Notes: generated by a model from the letters alone, not told the origin. A DNA stretch of 64,000 bases from Rhynchopus sp. YZ270_cl-10 (GCA_964035575.1 OZ037900.1:1240001-1304000); one strand, 5' to 3'; shown: positions 1 to 8,298, counted from the stretch's first letter. Made by a program: numbers and translations.

Positions 1-307
1 AGACTGTACTCTACACAGGATCTGTTTTTGAGTGCATTCGTGTTGAAGATTGTTTTCTTCGGCACAAGACCAAAGCTGGATGATGACATAGGTTGGGCAT
101 GTGCAGCATGAGCACTTGCGATGATTGTCACATACTTCTTGTATTGTTTTGTCTCTCCCCTGTATGGCGCAGGGAAGAGTACCAGGCACAGCCCTTCCAC
201 TTACAGCTTGTTTTTAAGAAAAAAAACCCTAAAAAAGGCTTCACATGACTTTTTTCACCTTCAAGGACATCTTGATCGATAGTTACCTCACTATCCTCGC
301 TATCAAC

Positions 308-316
308 ACGCTTCCA
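308..316 (+). promoter_or_regulatory. Class II upstream box of U5
   Basis: The box reads ACGCTTCCA here and ATGCTTCCA in unit 3 (54101). It starts 50 bp before the inferred U5 5' end, the same spacing as in the SL and U2 genes. The promoter role is inferred from position and recurrence. Confidence 0.6.
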
Positions 317-357
317 CGTGTAGCAAAGTGCATACAGCAATAGAACAAAACAGAGCC

Positions 358-466
358 ATATCACGGTTCTTGCCCATATCGAACTCATCTTTCGCCTTTT
401 ACTAAAGATGACCGTGGGTAAGAGCCACTAAGTGAAAGCATAATTTTTGAAGGGGCCTTTGTGTCT
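358..466 (+). ncRNA. U5: U5 spliceosomal snRNA
   Basis: U5 is the snRNA whose loop 1 holds exon ends during splicing. The invariant loop core GCCTTTTAC lies near 393-402 inside a stem CATCTTT/AAAGATG. The outer stem GGTTCTTGCCCA pairs with TGGGTAAGAGCC. An Sm-type site, AATTTTTGA, follows at 442-450. The start was chosen because ATATCACGGTT resembles the usual U5 5' end and lies 50 bp from the upstream box. The 3' hairpin is weak (GGG with CTC), so the 3' end is approximate. A T5 tract follows at 473-477. Confidence 0.92.
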
Positions 467-494
467 CATCTGTTTTTAAGTCTTGACAACCACT

Positions 495-503
495 ATGCTT
501 CCC
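495..503 (+). promoter_or_regulatory. Class II upstream box of U1
   Basis: An exact ATGCTTCCC (ACGCTTCCC in unit 3), as upstream of SLa. It lies 54 bp before the U1 start used here, or exactly 50 bp if the RNA starts at 545. Confidence 0.6.
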
Positions 504-548
504 TGCTGGTGTTGGAGTTTTGCATGTTGTTAAACTCAGCTAGAGGTT

Positions 549-705
549 ACATACCTTACTGGTGTCTGACCTGATCAACAAGGGCGTCGACACACCAGTG
601 GCCCTTGCATTGCACTGCGCAGGGGATACTGGTGGCACTAGCTTCGGCTGGCTTGCACAGTGAAATTTTTGACAGCGGCGGTGCTGTGCTTTGCACAAAC
701 CCGCC
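549..705 (+). ncRNA. U1: U1 spliceosomal snRNA
   Basis: U1 recognises 5' splice sites. After an unpaired 5' end containing CATACC comes stem-loop I, whose loop CCTGATCAACAAGG resembles the U1-70K loop (GATCACGAAG). Stem-loop II carries CATTGCAC, like the U1A loop ATTGCACTCC. A third hairpin with a TTCG loop follows, then an Sm site AAATTTTTGAC near 663-673 and a final hairpin GGCGG...CCGCC, followed by T5. The length (~157 nt) is close to the human RNA (164 nt). The exact 5' end may be 545-551. CATACC can pair with the GGTATG splice donor of the SL RNA. Confidence 0.88.
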
Positions 706-994
706 TTTTTAAACAAACAAACAAACCAAAACAAACGTGATCACACAAACCATCATGTCACCCAGTAAACCCAGTAAACCCAGCACACTGGTCTAGAGGG
801 ATCGACCACTGAGTGGTGACCTGTGAGCACACAGGCACCTGCTCCGATGCAGTAGTGCAGCGCACTAAGTGCTGTGCTAAGGACTGGCCAAACTTGTTAA
901 ACCTGCTGACCCACAAACCGGTTTTCACAACCGAAGCAAAAACAAGCTCAGAAATAAAAAGCTCTTCAAAGGTTTTCGAACCTGACTCAGTATT

Positions 995-1113
995 GGATTC
1001 GGCCATACTCTGGTGAATACACCTCATCCCGCCTGATTTGAGAAGTTAAGCACCAGCAGGCCTGGATAGTACTGGCGTGGGTGACCAGCTGGGAAGTCCG
1101 GGTGCTTGAATCC
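995..1113 (+). rRNA. 5S: 5S ribosomal RNA
   Basis: A 119-nt 5S rRNA. Helix I is GGATTC at the 5' end pairing with GAATCC at the 3' end. Inside are GCCTGATTTGAGAAGTTAAG, GGCCTGGATAGTACTGG and GACCAGCTGGGAA, matching the eukaryotic 5S core and internal Pol III promoter. A T5 terminator follows at once. Confidence 0.96.
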
Positions 1114-1161
1114 TTTTTGCTTTTCTTCCGTGTTGGTGTGTGGTTTTAGGACATCCAGACC

Positions 1162-1180
1162 CTGACCCACCTCCAACAAG
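1162..1180 (+). promoter_or_regulatory. Class III upstream box of Y (copy 1)
   Basis: CTGACCCACCTCCAACAAG, followed by an AAGAC...GTCTT inverted repeat. The same box lies 57 bp before U6, 7SL and both X RNAs, so it marks a start near 1219. Confidence 0.65.
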
Positions 1181-1218
1181 ACAACCCTGTCTTGTATCCC
1201 TGTGTTTGTTGCACTATC

Positions 1219-1596
1219 CAGAGAGCAGAAATGAGGGGAGACTACACCACCGACGGTGCTTCAGCCTACAGGAGCATGCTGGAATGTGAATGCTGCATGA
1301 CAGCATTCACAATTTCACCTTTGGTGAGATGGAGATGAGCGCAAAGGTGCAAAAATGCACAACAAAAACTGAGGAAGAGGCATCCATACTCCCCAGAAGG
1401 GACGTGCGCACCTGCAGCCAAAAATTCTCCTGTGCTTAATATCATGCGCGCTGGGGATGCCGAAATAGCTAAACTGTTGCAAGAAGTGGGACTAATTCCC
1501 AGGCAGTTGCCCTGTACAACATGCAAGTCCACAATGCCAGAAACACTGTACTGGACACCAAGATACTCCAAGAAGATCGCAAACTGGCCTTATTTT
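1219..1596 (+). ncRNA. Unidentified RNA locus Y, copy 1
   Basis: No family recognised. The start is inferred by placing it 57 bp after the class III box. The end is the first TTTT tract. The locus holds a strong 10-bp hairpin (GTGAATGCTG/CAGCATTCAC) near 1281-1305 followed by AATTTCACC and a small hairpin TCACC/GGTGA. It is identical in both copies of unit 1 and nearly so in units 2 and 3. I looked for U3, U4, RNase P and RNase MRP signatures and found none that convinced me. A minus-strand 101-codon ORF overlaps it and has no support as a gene. Confidence 0.45.
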
Positions 1597-1749
1597 AGGT
1601 GAAATGACCTAATGCAGAGTGCAGCGGAACAGGGGAGACAAATAAAGTTTCCTGTACCATGCAACACCCAAGACCTTTTGCACAAGTGAAGCAAAAACAA
1701 GCTCAGAAATAAAAAGCTCTTCAAAGGTTTTCGAACCTGACTCAGTATT

Positions 1750-1868
1750 GGATTCGGCCATACTCTGGTGAATGCACCTCATCCCGCCTGATTTGAGAAG
1801 TTAAGCACCAGCAGGCCTGGATAGTACTGGCGTGGGTGACCAGCTGGGAAGTCCGGGTGCTTGAATCC
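1750..1868 (+). rRNA. 5S: 5S ribosomal RNA
   Basis: Second 5S of the 755-bp modules. It differs from the first by A to G in the GAATACACC stretch (GAATGCACC here). Confidence 0.96.
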
Positions 1869-1916
1869 TTTTTGCTTTTCTTCCGTGTTGGTGTGTGGTT
1901 TTAGGACATCCAGACC

Positions 1917-1935
1917 CTGACCCACCTCCAACAAG
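1917..1935 (+). promoter_or_regulatory. Class III upstream box of Y (copy 2)
   Basis: Same 19-bp box as at 1162, one module further on. Confidence 0.65.
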
Positions 1936-1973
1936 ACAACCCTGTCTTGTATCCCTGTGTTTGTTGCACTATC

Positions 1974-2351
1974 CAGAGAGCAGAAATGAGGGGAGACTAC
2001 ACCACCGACGGTGCTTCAGCCTACAGGAGCATGCTGGAATGTGAATGCTGCATGACAGCATTCACAATTTCACCTTTGGTGAGATGGAGATGAGCGCAAA
2101 GGTGCAAAAATGCACAACAAAAACTGAGGAAGAGGCATCCATACTCCCCAGAAGGGACGTGCGCACCTGCAGCCAAAAATTCTCCTGTGCTTAATATCAT
2201 GCGCGCTGGGGATGCCGAAATAGCTAAACTGTTGCAAGAAGTGGGACTAATTCCCAGGCAGTTGCCCTGTACAACATGCAAGTCCACAATGCCAGAAACA
2301 CTGTACTGGACACCAAGATACTCCAAGAAGATCGCAAACTGGCCTTATTTT
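1974..2351 (+). ncRNA. Unidentified RNA locus Y, copy 2
   Basis: Exact 755-bp repeat of the locus at 1219. No family assigned. Confidence 0.45.
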
Positions 2352-2504
2352 AGGTGAAATGACCTAATGCAGAGTGCAGCGGAACAGGGGAGACAAATAA
2401 AGTTTCCTGTACCATGCAACACCCAAGACCTTTTGCACAAGTGAAGCAAAAACAAGCTCAGAAATATAAAGCTCTTCAAAGGTTTTCCACCCAGACCCAT
2501 TATT

Positions 2505-2623
2505 GGATTCGGCCATACTCTGGTGAATACACCTCATCCCGCCTGATTTGAGAAGTTAAGCACCAGCAGGCCTGGATAGTACTGGCGTGGGTGACCAGCT
2601 GGGAAGTCCGGGTGCTTGAATCC
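2505..2623 (+). rRNA. 5S: 5S ribosomal RNA
   Basis: Third 5S gene. Body as at 995, ending in a T6 tract. It is not followed by a Y locus; tRNA-Cys comes next. Confidence 0.96.
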
Positions 2624-2706
2624 TTTTTTCCTTATTTGTGGTGTAACACACAGAAGTTGGTTGAAAAGTGAACTGATAGTATTCAGCGCAAAGCATGATT
2701 ATTGAA

Positions 2707-2778
2707 GGGTATATAGCTCAGTGGTAGAGCATTCGGCTGCAGTCCGAACGGTCCCTGGTTCGAACCCGGGTGTGCCCT
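2707..2778 (+). tRNA. tRNA-Cys(GCA)
   Basis: Full cloverleaf. Anticodon stem TTCGG/CCGAA encloses loop CTGCAGT. The T-arm loop is TTCGAAC. Acceptor GGGTATA pairs with TGTGCCC through G-T wobbles. A T5 tract lies shortly downstream. Confidence 0.96.
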
Positions 2779-2879
2779 CTCTTTTTGTTTCAAGACCAGA
2801 TTTTCTCTTGAGTGTTACTTCTCCCTTTTTGGTTTTGAATTCCATCCCCACCTTGTAAAGATTCGTTTAAGAAATGTAA

Positions 2880-2952
2880 GGGGGTTTAGCTCAAATGGTA
2901 GAGCGCTCGCTCAGCATGCGAGAGGTAGAGGGATCGATACCCTCAATCTCCA
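2880..2952 (+). tRNA. tRNA-Ala(AGC), odd loops
   Basis: Acceptor GGGGGTT/AATCTCC, anticodon stem CTCGC/GCGAG, loop TCAGCAT. Position 33 is C instead of the near-universal T. The T loop is ATCGATA, with A54 and A60-side changes, so the B box is also atypical. No long T tract follows directly (CATTTTTT begins 3 bases on). Confidence 0.88.
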
Positions 2953-3043
2953 AACATTTTTTGGCTTGGAAACACTGTTGTGATATTTCCAGATCTCAAT
3001 TCTTTTTGGTACCAAAGAAAAAGAAGGAAGCGACAGAATTGTA

Positions 3044-3115
3044 TCTCCTATGGTGTAGTGGTTAGCACTCGAGACTCTGAATCTCGCGACCGCGGTTCGA
3101 ATCCGCGTAGGAGAA
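3044..3115 (+). tRNA. tRNA-Gln(CTG)
   Basis: Acceptor TCTCCTA/TAGGAGA, anticodon stem CGAGA/TCTCG with loop CTCTGAA, T loop TTCGAAT. Confidence 0.96.
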
Positions 3116-3208
3116 CTTTCCTTTTTCTCCGTTTCGTCCCTTGTTATTCTCCTCTGTGACTGGTTGAAACGCATTCCCACTTCCATATTCTTGTTGGCTT
3201 TTATTGAA

Positions 3209-3290
3209 GGCGAGATGGCCGAGTGGTCTAAGGCGCCAGGTTAAGGCCCTGGTCCCTTCGGGGGCGTGGGTTCAAACCCCACTCTCGTCA
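3209..3290 (+). tRNA. tRNA-Leu(AAG)
   Basis: Class II tRNA with a long variable arm closed on TTCG. Anticodon stem CCAGG/CCTGG with loop TTAAGGC. Acceptor GGCGAGA/TCTCGTC. Confidence 0.95.
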
Positions 3291-3379
3291 CTTGTTATTC
3301 TTTTTCATTTTCATTTTCAATCTATCCCTTTTGTTTTGTTTTCAAGATTGTGCAAAACACAAAAAGCACACTTGTCAGG

Positions 3380-3452
3380 TCCTCCTTGGCGCAGTCGGTA
3401 GCGCGTCAGGCTGTTAACCTGCAGGTCGTTGGTTCGAACCCAACAGGAGGAG
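3380..3452 (+). tRNA. tRNA-Asn(GTT)
   Basis: Anticodon loop CTGTTAA in stem CAGG/CCTG, acceptor TCCTCCT/AGGAGGA, discriminator G. A second copy lies at 8864. T6 terminator. Confidence 0.96.
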
Positions 3453-3511
3453 ACTTTTTTCCCTTCTCAAACCATTTTCTGTTCTTTGCAAAAGTCATAA
3501 AAAACTGGGAA

Positions 3512-3593
3512 GGCGAGATGGCCGAGCGGTCTAAGGCGCCAGGTTTAGGCCCTGGTCTCTTCGGAGGCGTGGGTTCAAACCCCACTCTCGTCA
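3512..3593 (+). tRNA. tRNA-Leu(TAG)
   Basis: Close paralog of the Leu(AAG) gene at 3209. Anticodon loop TTTAGGC; variable arm CTCTTCGGAG. Confidence 0.95.
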
Positions 3594-3657
3594 CGTTATT
3601 ACCATTTTTCCGCAGAAAACCCACCTCTTGTGGAAAACAGTTCCGGTCATTATTGTA

Positions 3658-3730
3658 GCAGCTATCGTCTAGTGGTTAGGACGCTCGCCTCACACGCGAG
3701 AGATCGTCGGTTCAATCCCGACTAGCTGTA
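3658..3730 (+). tRNA. tRNA-Val(CAC)
   Basis: Anticodon stem CTCGC/GCGAG with loop CTCACAC, T loop TTCAATC, acceptor GCAGCTA/TAGCTGT (G1-T72 wobble). Confidence 0.95.
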
Positions 3731-3820
3731 ATTTCTTTTTGAACTTTCCTTCACATTTTCGTTCAATGCAACGATCGAAAAGATGTCCCCATGCAGATAA
3801 TAGTTTTGCCTACTATCAGA

Positions 3821-3892
3821 TCCGCTGTAGTATAGTGGTTAGAACAGCCGGCTCTCACCCGGCAGACCGGGGTTCAATTCCCCGCAGCGGAA
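3821..3892 (+). tRNA. tRNA-Glu(CTC)
   Basis: Anticodon stem GCCGG/CCGGC with loop CTCTCAC, acceptor TCCGCTG/CAGCGGA. Confidence 0.96.
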
Positions 3893-3986
3893 AATACCTT
3901 TTTTTAGACCAAGTTTTGGAGAGAAGAATTTCTGACTTTTGAATATTAACGCCATCATGTAAATCTGGATGAAGAAAATAATCAGT

Positions 3987-4058
3987 GGCTTAGTGGTCTA
4001 GTGGCATGATTCTCGCTTCGGGTGCGAGAGGTCCAGGGTTCGATTCCCTGCTGAGCCC
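3987..4058 (+). tRNA. tRNA-Pro(CGG)
   Basis: Anticodon loop TTCGGGT in stem CTCGC/GCGAG, T loop TTCGATT, discriminator C as expected for Pro. Confidence 0.96.
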
Positions 4059-4272
4059 CTCTTTTTATTTAGGTAGTTTCTTGCTTGGGAATTGTTTAGA
4101 AAAATTATTTCCACATCTTTTCGACCACCAAAATCCCAAGATGAAGAAGTTTGGAAAAGTGCATTTTTGTGAAAGTATTTTGCCATATCTTTGTTGTCAC
4201 CAAAATCCCAAGATGGTGAGAGAATCTTGAAAAATCATTTTCCATATTTTCACTTCCCAGTGAAAAAGAGAA

Positions 4273-4345
4273 TACCCATGGTGGGGATCGAACCCACAAT
4301 CTTTCGCTTAGGAAGCGAACGCCTTATCCATTGGGCTACACGGGC
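4273..4345 (-). tRNA. tRNA-Arg(CCT)
   Basis: Minus strand. Anticodon stem TTCGC/GCGAA with loop TTCCTAA, acceptor GCCCGTG/CATGGGT with wobbles. Confidence 0.95.
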
Positions 4346-4451
4346 CTAATAGTTTTACCTTCTTTCCTTTTCTCTGGGGTGGTCAAATTTAGGACAAGAG
4401 ACTTTTCTGCATGACCACCCCACAATGATTCTTTGGTTTAAATGAATGTGA

Positions 4452-4524
4452 GCCTCCCTAGCTCAGTCGGTAGAGCGCAAGGCCCTTAACCTTGTGGTCG
4501 CGGGTTCGAGCCCCGCGGGAGGTG
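4452..4524 (+). tRNA. tRNA-Lys(CTT)
   Basis: Anticodon stem CAAGG/CCTTG with loop CCCTTAA, acceptor GCCTCCC/GGGAGGT. The same gene recurs on the other strand at 9494. Confidence 0.96.
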
Positions 4525-4859
4525 CTTTTCTTTTTGAATGTTCACGATTTTGCAGGTTTCTGAGATTTTGAGGCAAATGAAAACCAAAAAATATTTCCTC
4601 CACTTGATCTCAGTTCTGTTTCGTTGGCAAGTTGAGAGTGGAATTTGGGTGAAAATATGTGTTTTCCGAACCAACACAGGACTCCCACCGACCGGTGTAG
4701 GTTTTGCGTTCAACCAGGTGTGAACTGCTTCCACTCGCGAAAAGTGCCAGACCCTTTTGCTGGGGATAGCACGTTTCAGCCCCACAACTTATCTCCTTTC
4801 TGGGCATGTCCAGTGTGCTCAGCTGCCGCTTCTTGGCGACTCACCAGTACAGAGTGGTG

Positions 4860-5192
4860 GAATCCAGCACAGAATGGAATGGCTGGGAAATCCTTAGCAA
4901 TCCATAATTCAGATGGAAAAACTCCTGACCCGGCTATTGAATTTTCGGATCATTTTCTCAGTCACAATGCAAGCACAGAATGGAAACCAAAACCAAGCAC
5001 AGAATGGAACACGGCTATAAGACTCCAGCCATTCCATTCTGTGCTGGTTTTTCGTTTCCATTCTGTGCTTGCATTGTGACTGAGAAAATGATCTGAAAAT
5101 TCAATACCCGGGTCAGGAGTTTTTTTTTCCACTCCTAACAAATCCTTACAGTAAGCCTATAAGTCTCCAGCCATTCCATTCTGTGCTGGTTT
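4860..5192. repeat. Inverted-repeat (fold-back) element
   Basis: Left arm ~4860-4990 is inverted as ~5054-5192: CCAGCACAGAATGGAATGG against CCATTCCATTCTGTGCTGG, and CAGTCACAATGCAAGCACAG against its complement. A smaller inverted repeat of the same AGCACAGAATGG motif fills the middle. The element lies in the 0.8-kb gap between tRNA-Lys and tRNA-Thr, is present in all three units, and shows no ORF or clear target duplication. It looks like a MITE-type relic. Confidence 0.75.
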
Positions 5193-5342
5193 TTGGAGCC
5201 CATTCTGTGAGCACTCGCTCGGGCCTGTACTGGAGTATAGCGGCCAGGCCATCTCCCTTCTGCGTTCCTGCCTGTCACATCCAGTGCTCAGTTGCTGCTT
5301 CTTCAGCACAACCGCATCACATCACATCACCAAAAAATAGAA

Positions 5343-5414
5343 AGGCAACTGGGGGGATCGAACCCCCGACCCTTGGTTTACAAGACCAATGCTCTGCCAC
5401 TGAGCTAAATCGCC
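5343..5414 (-). tRNA. tRNA-Thr(TGT)
   Basis: Anticodon stem TTGGT/ACCAA with loop CTTGTAA (normal T33, unlike the other two Thr genes), acceptor GGCGATT/AGTTGCC. Confidence 0.95.
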
Positions 5415-5496
5415 GCTGATTAAGATGCTTTTGCTGTTTCTCCTGCGAAGAAGTTTTTCAAGACAACACAGAAAGGAAAGTGTGTAAAAAAAGAAA

Positions 5497-5567
5497 TGAC
5501 CCTAGACGGAATCGAACCGCCGTTGATGGATTTGGAATCCATAGTGCTACCGCTACACCATAGGGCC
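5497..5567 (-). tRNA. tRNA-Trp(CCA)
   Basis: Anticodon stem ATGGA/TCCAT with loop TTCCAAA, acceptor GGCCCTA/TAGGGTC. Confidence 0.95.
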
Positions 5568-5652
5568 CATGATTTAGGGCTTCAATGCGTTTAGCATGAA
5601 GGTGGAAATTTTGCTGAAAATCCCACACAAAGGAAAAAGACACACAAAAAAG

Positions 5653-5725
5653 TGCGAGGTGCCAGGATCGAACTGACGACCTTAGGATTATGGGACCTAC
5701 GCGCTCCCGACTGCGCCAACCTCGC
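5653..5725 (-). tRNA. tRNA-Met(CAT), elongator type
   Basis: Acceptor GCGAGGT/ACCTCGC and a normal T loop (TTCGATC) argue for the elongator; the initiator is at 12985. Anticodon loop CCCATAA has C at position 33. Confidence 0.92.
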
Positions 5726-5849
5726 CTTGATATTATCGTATCATTAAGAAATACATGGGGTGCAAATTTCTACAGGTTTGTGTGGCAAAAAAATTTTTTT
5801 GAGCCAAAAAATTTTATGGGCTTCTGTGAAAACAATGACAGTTGTAGAA

Positions 5850-5933
5850 CCTCTCGTAGCTCAATTGGTAGAGCGCTCGACTGTAGAATACTCGGTTATC
5901 GAGCGGTCGCTGGTTCGATTCCGGCCGAGAGGA
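5850..5933 (+). tRNA. tRNA-Tyr(GTA) with 11-nt intron
   Basis: Stem CTCGA/TCGAG encloses an 18-nt stretch, 11 more than a normal loop. The loop reads CTGTAG then an intron of about AATACTCGGTT, then A38. Tyr is the only intron-bearing tRNA in the unit, the commonest intron position in eukaryotes (37/38). Acceptor CCTCTCG/CGAGAGG; T7 follows. Confidence 0.94.
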
Positions 5934-6010
5934 TTTTTTTCATTTTCGTGTTCCAGGTTATATTCTTCAAACAGATGACTGCCTAAAAACAAAGAACGGT
6001 GAGAATTACA

Positions 6011-6092
6011 GCAGTCGTATCCAAGTGGTTACGGAGGTGGACTAGAAATCCATTGGGCTCTGCCCGCGCAGGTTCAAGTCCTGCCGACTGCG
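6011..6092 (+). tRNA. tRNA-Ser(AGA)
   Basis: Class II tRNA. Anticodon stem GTGGA/TCCAT with loop CTAGAAA, long variable arm, acceptor GCAGTCG/CGACTGC, discriminator G. Confidence 0.95.
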
Positions 6093-6190
6093 ATTCATTT
6101 TTTGTTCACAAATTTTCGTGCATTTTCGTCGTTTCTGTGCTCATTTTAGACCATTTTGATGCGCGAAAATAAATCAGAGTGAAGATTGTA

Positions 6191-6262
6191 TCCTCGGTAG
6201 TATAGAGGTCAGTATTTCCGCCTGTCACGCGGAAGACCCGGGTTCAATTCCCGGCCGGGGAA
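6191..6262 (+). tRNA. tRNA-Asp(GTC)
   Basis: Anticodon loop CTGTCAC in stem TCCGC/GCGGA, acceptor TCCTCGG/CCGGGGA. A second copy is at 12487. Confidence 0.96.
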
Positions 6263-6324
6263 TTCTTTTTTGTACAGGGCTCCCACTCATTGTTTCGTTT
6301 CTTTTCTGATGAAAATCAAATCAG

Positions 6325-6397
6325 GCCCCGTTGGCGCAATGGATAGCGCGTTGGACTTCGAATCCAAAGGTTGCGGGTTCGAGTCCCGCACGGGGTT
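6325..6397 (+). tRNA. tRNA-Arg(TCG)
   Basis: Anticodon stem TTGGA/TCCAA with loop CTTCGAA, acceptor GCCCCGT/ACGGGGT. Confidence 0.96.
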
Positions 6398-6667
6398 AAC
6401 TTTTTGAACATTGTTTTTTTGAACTTTTTTGAAAACACAAAAAAGTGAGGTTGGTGTCAAGTGAAATCACAGTGGAACAACAGATACAAATTTGGGTCCA
6501 GTGGGAAGGGGTCTCCCAGGAATTTTGGATTTTTTGGCAGTCAACCCATCCAGAAGAACCTTAAAAAATCTTGGGAAAAACTTGAAAACTGGAAATTCTT
6601 TGAAAAGCTGACATTTCAGAATTTTTTTCTGAACATGAAAATTTTACTTCCTCCTAAAAAAAAGAAC

Positions 6668-6739
6668 TGCACTTACCGGGAGTCGAACCCGGGCCGCTCG
6701 CTTGGAAGGCGAGAATACTAACCGTTATACCATAAGTGC
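6668..6739 (-). tRNA. tRNA-Gly(TCC)
   Basis: Anticodon loop CTTCCAA in stem CTCGC/GCGAG, acceptor GCACTTA/TAAGTGC, T loop TTCGACT. Confidence 0.95.
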
Positions 6740-6828
6740 TGTTACTTTCATGCAAAGTGTTTTCTTTGTGGGGGGCAATTTCAAAATAAAAAAAATTTGA
6801 AATTGTTCAAATTGCCCAAAAAAAGAAG

Positions 6829-6900
6829 CAACCGTGGCAGGACTCGAACCTGCAACCGCCTGATCCGTGGTCAGGCGCTCTTCCATTGAGCCACACGGTC
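6829..6900 (-). tRNA. tRNA-Arg(ACG)
   Basis: Anticodon stem CCTGA/TCAGG with loop CCACGGA (C33), acceptor GACCGTG/CACGGTT with a G1-T72 wobble, discriminator G. Confidence 0.92.
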
Positions 6901-6987
6901 CATGTCTTTAGGCAATAGTATTTTTTATGTGGCCTGCATATTTTTGGAGTTGGAAAAAATGAAAATGGTTGATTGCACAGCTAAAAA

Positions 6988-7059
6988 AGCGGTTACCGAG
7001 AATTGAACTCGGGTCTCCCGTGCCACAAACGGGTGTTCTAACCACTAAACCATAACCGC
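6988..7059 (-). tRNA. tRNA-His(GTG)
   Basis: Anticodon stem CCCGT/ACGGG with loop TTGTGGC, acceptor GCGGTTA/TAACCGC. The genome has A, not G, at position -1, so G-1 would be added after transcription as in other eukaryotes. Confidence 0.95.
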
Positions 7060-7175
7060 TTGAATATTCCCACTTATTGGGATCTCAGAAAGGGTTTTAT
7101 TTCCTGGGATATTGTGAAATATTTTTCAAACATGCAACGAGCGGCAACTCGAGCACAATTTCGACTAATATCGTA

Positions 7176-7246
7176 GCGTAATTGGTCTAGTGGTAGAATG
7201 GCCCCCCGCCACGGGGTCGGCCCGGGTTCGATTCCCGGATTACGCA
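7176..7246 (+). tRNA. tRNA-Gly(GCC)
   Basis: Anticodon loop CCGCCAC in a CCCC/GGGG stem, acceptor GCGTAAT/ATTACGC, T loop TTCGATT. Confidence 0.95.
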
Positions 7247-7603
7247 CTCTCTTTTTGCGTTTGGCAAAAGCAAAACAATATGTTTCGGACAGTTTCAGGT
7301 CGGTCACAAACTCGTTCAAAACGAAAAAGTGGAAATGATATGTACTCTTTCTTGCGTAAGGATTATTAGTAGAGAAAAAAATTTCTTGTCTGATGATACG
7401 GGTTTTTGCTCGACATAGTTTGCGAGTAAGTCAGTTCGGTCACAACTTCCATCACAATTGCAAAAAAAATTGGGACTACAACATGTTCATAAACCCAACC
7501 TGACTTACATGTTTATTTCTTCACAAAATTCCCAGTAAATAAACATGCACATCAGTATGGCCGGTGCGCTGGTCAGAGACATCACGTTTGCGGGCCAACC
7601 CCT

Positions 7604-7797
7604 CTGTGCGCCCGATTAGGAATATCCCCCTGTGCGCCCGATTAGCTTACCCCCCTGTGCGCCCGATTAGGAATATCCCCCTGTGCGCCCGATTAGCTTA
7701 CCCCCCTGTGCGCCCGATTAGGGACCCCCCTGTGCGCCCGGTTAGCTTTACCCCCCTGTGCGCCCGATTAGGAATATCCCCCTGTGCGCCCGATTAG
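7604..7797. repeat. Tandem array of a ~26-bp motif
   Basis: About eight copies of CTGTGCGCCCGATTAG separated by alternating spacers GGAATATCCCC and CTTACCCCCC. It lies in a ~1-kb gene-free gap that also has duplicated GTCACTGTGACCAGGTGCC stretches (7830, 7978) and two GGTATGTCGGG tips (7880, 8056). Confidence 0.9.
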
Positions 7798-8298
7798 GAA
7801 CCACTCTGTGCACCTACCTAGTCACTGTGACCAGGTGCCCCTACTAATATGCCTTACCAATATGGCCTGGGCTGTGTGGTATGTCGGGTGTACTACATGC
7901 TGGGACCTAAAGAGGAACCACATGCTGGAACACAGCTTTAAGCCCCCACCCATTTCAGCTGTGGTTCCTACTGTGCCCAGTCACTGTGACCAGGTGCCTG
8001 GTCAGATCTGACCAGGTACCCTTACTAATATGCCTGACCAATATGGCCAGGGGTGGTATGTCGGGTGCACAAGGGAGTTTCACGATGGGTTATCTTATGC
8101 ACAGGTACAGTGGATGTAGAAAACCCACAAACCCATTGTGTGTGGGTTTTCTGGCATAGGACTGTATGGAAAGTGCACGGGTCCACCACAGTACAACCAG
8201 TCATGCACCAAGGGACACTGGCTGTTTTATCACTTTTTGAACTTTTTTAGACACTGCCAAACCTTCTCCATAATCTGAGATCTTGGGAAACAAGATAA

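Larger units (their letters stand above)
995..2623. repeat. 5S-Y tandem modules, 755-bp period
   Basis: Two full 755-bp modules (5S plus Y locus) are followed by a third 5S. The modules start at 995, 1750 and 2505. The third 5S has a changed upstream flank (TTTTCCACCCAGACCC instead of TTTTCGAACCTGACTC) and no Y locus after it. Confidence 0.95.

Noticed and set aside
128-388. 86-codon minus-strand ORF with a membrane-like N-terminus
   Set aside because: It overlaps the 5' end of U5 on the other strand. In unit 3 the same stretch has several changes and the frame is not kept.
1219-1330. RNA Y as U4 snRNA
   Set aside because: AATGAGG...CCGA looks like a kink-turn and AATTTCACC like an Sm site, but the U6-pairing TGCGCAG block is missing and the promoter is of the class used by U6 and 7SL.
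1266-1571. 101-codon ORF repeated in every 5S module
   Set aside because: It is repeated only because the module is repeated. It has no recognisable domain and runs opposite to the predicted RNA Y.
2680-2700. TTTGCGCTG on the minus strand as a U4 start
   Set aside because: Only seven bases could pair with U6 and nothing downstream resembles U4.
4376-4424. GGGGTGGTCA...TGACCACCCC inverted repeat between tRNA-Arg and tRNA-Lys
   Set aside because: Short stem with a 29-base loop and no other copy; too little to call an element.
7604-7797. Regular ~26-bp repeats with short spacers as a CRISPR array
   Set aside because: Spacers are only ~10 bp and are two recurring sequences. The genome is eukaryotic and no cas genes exist.
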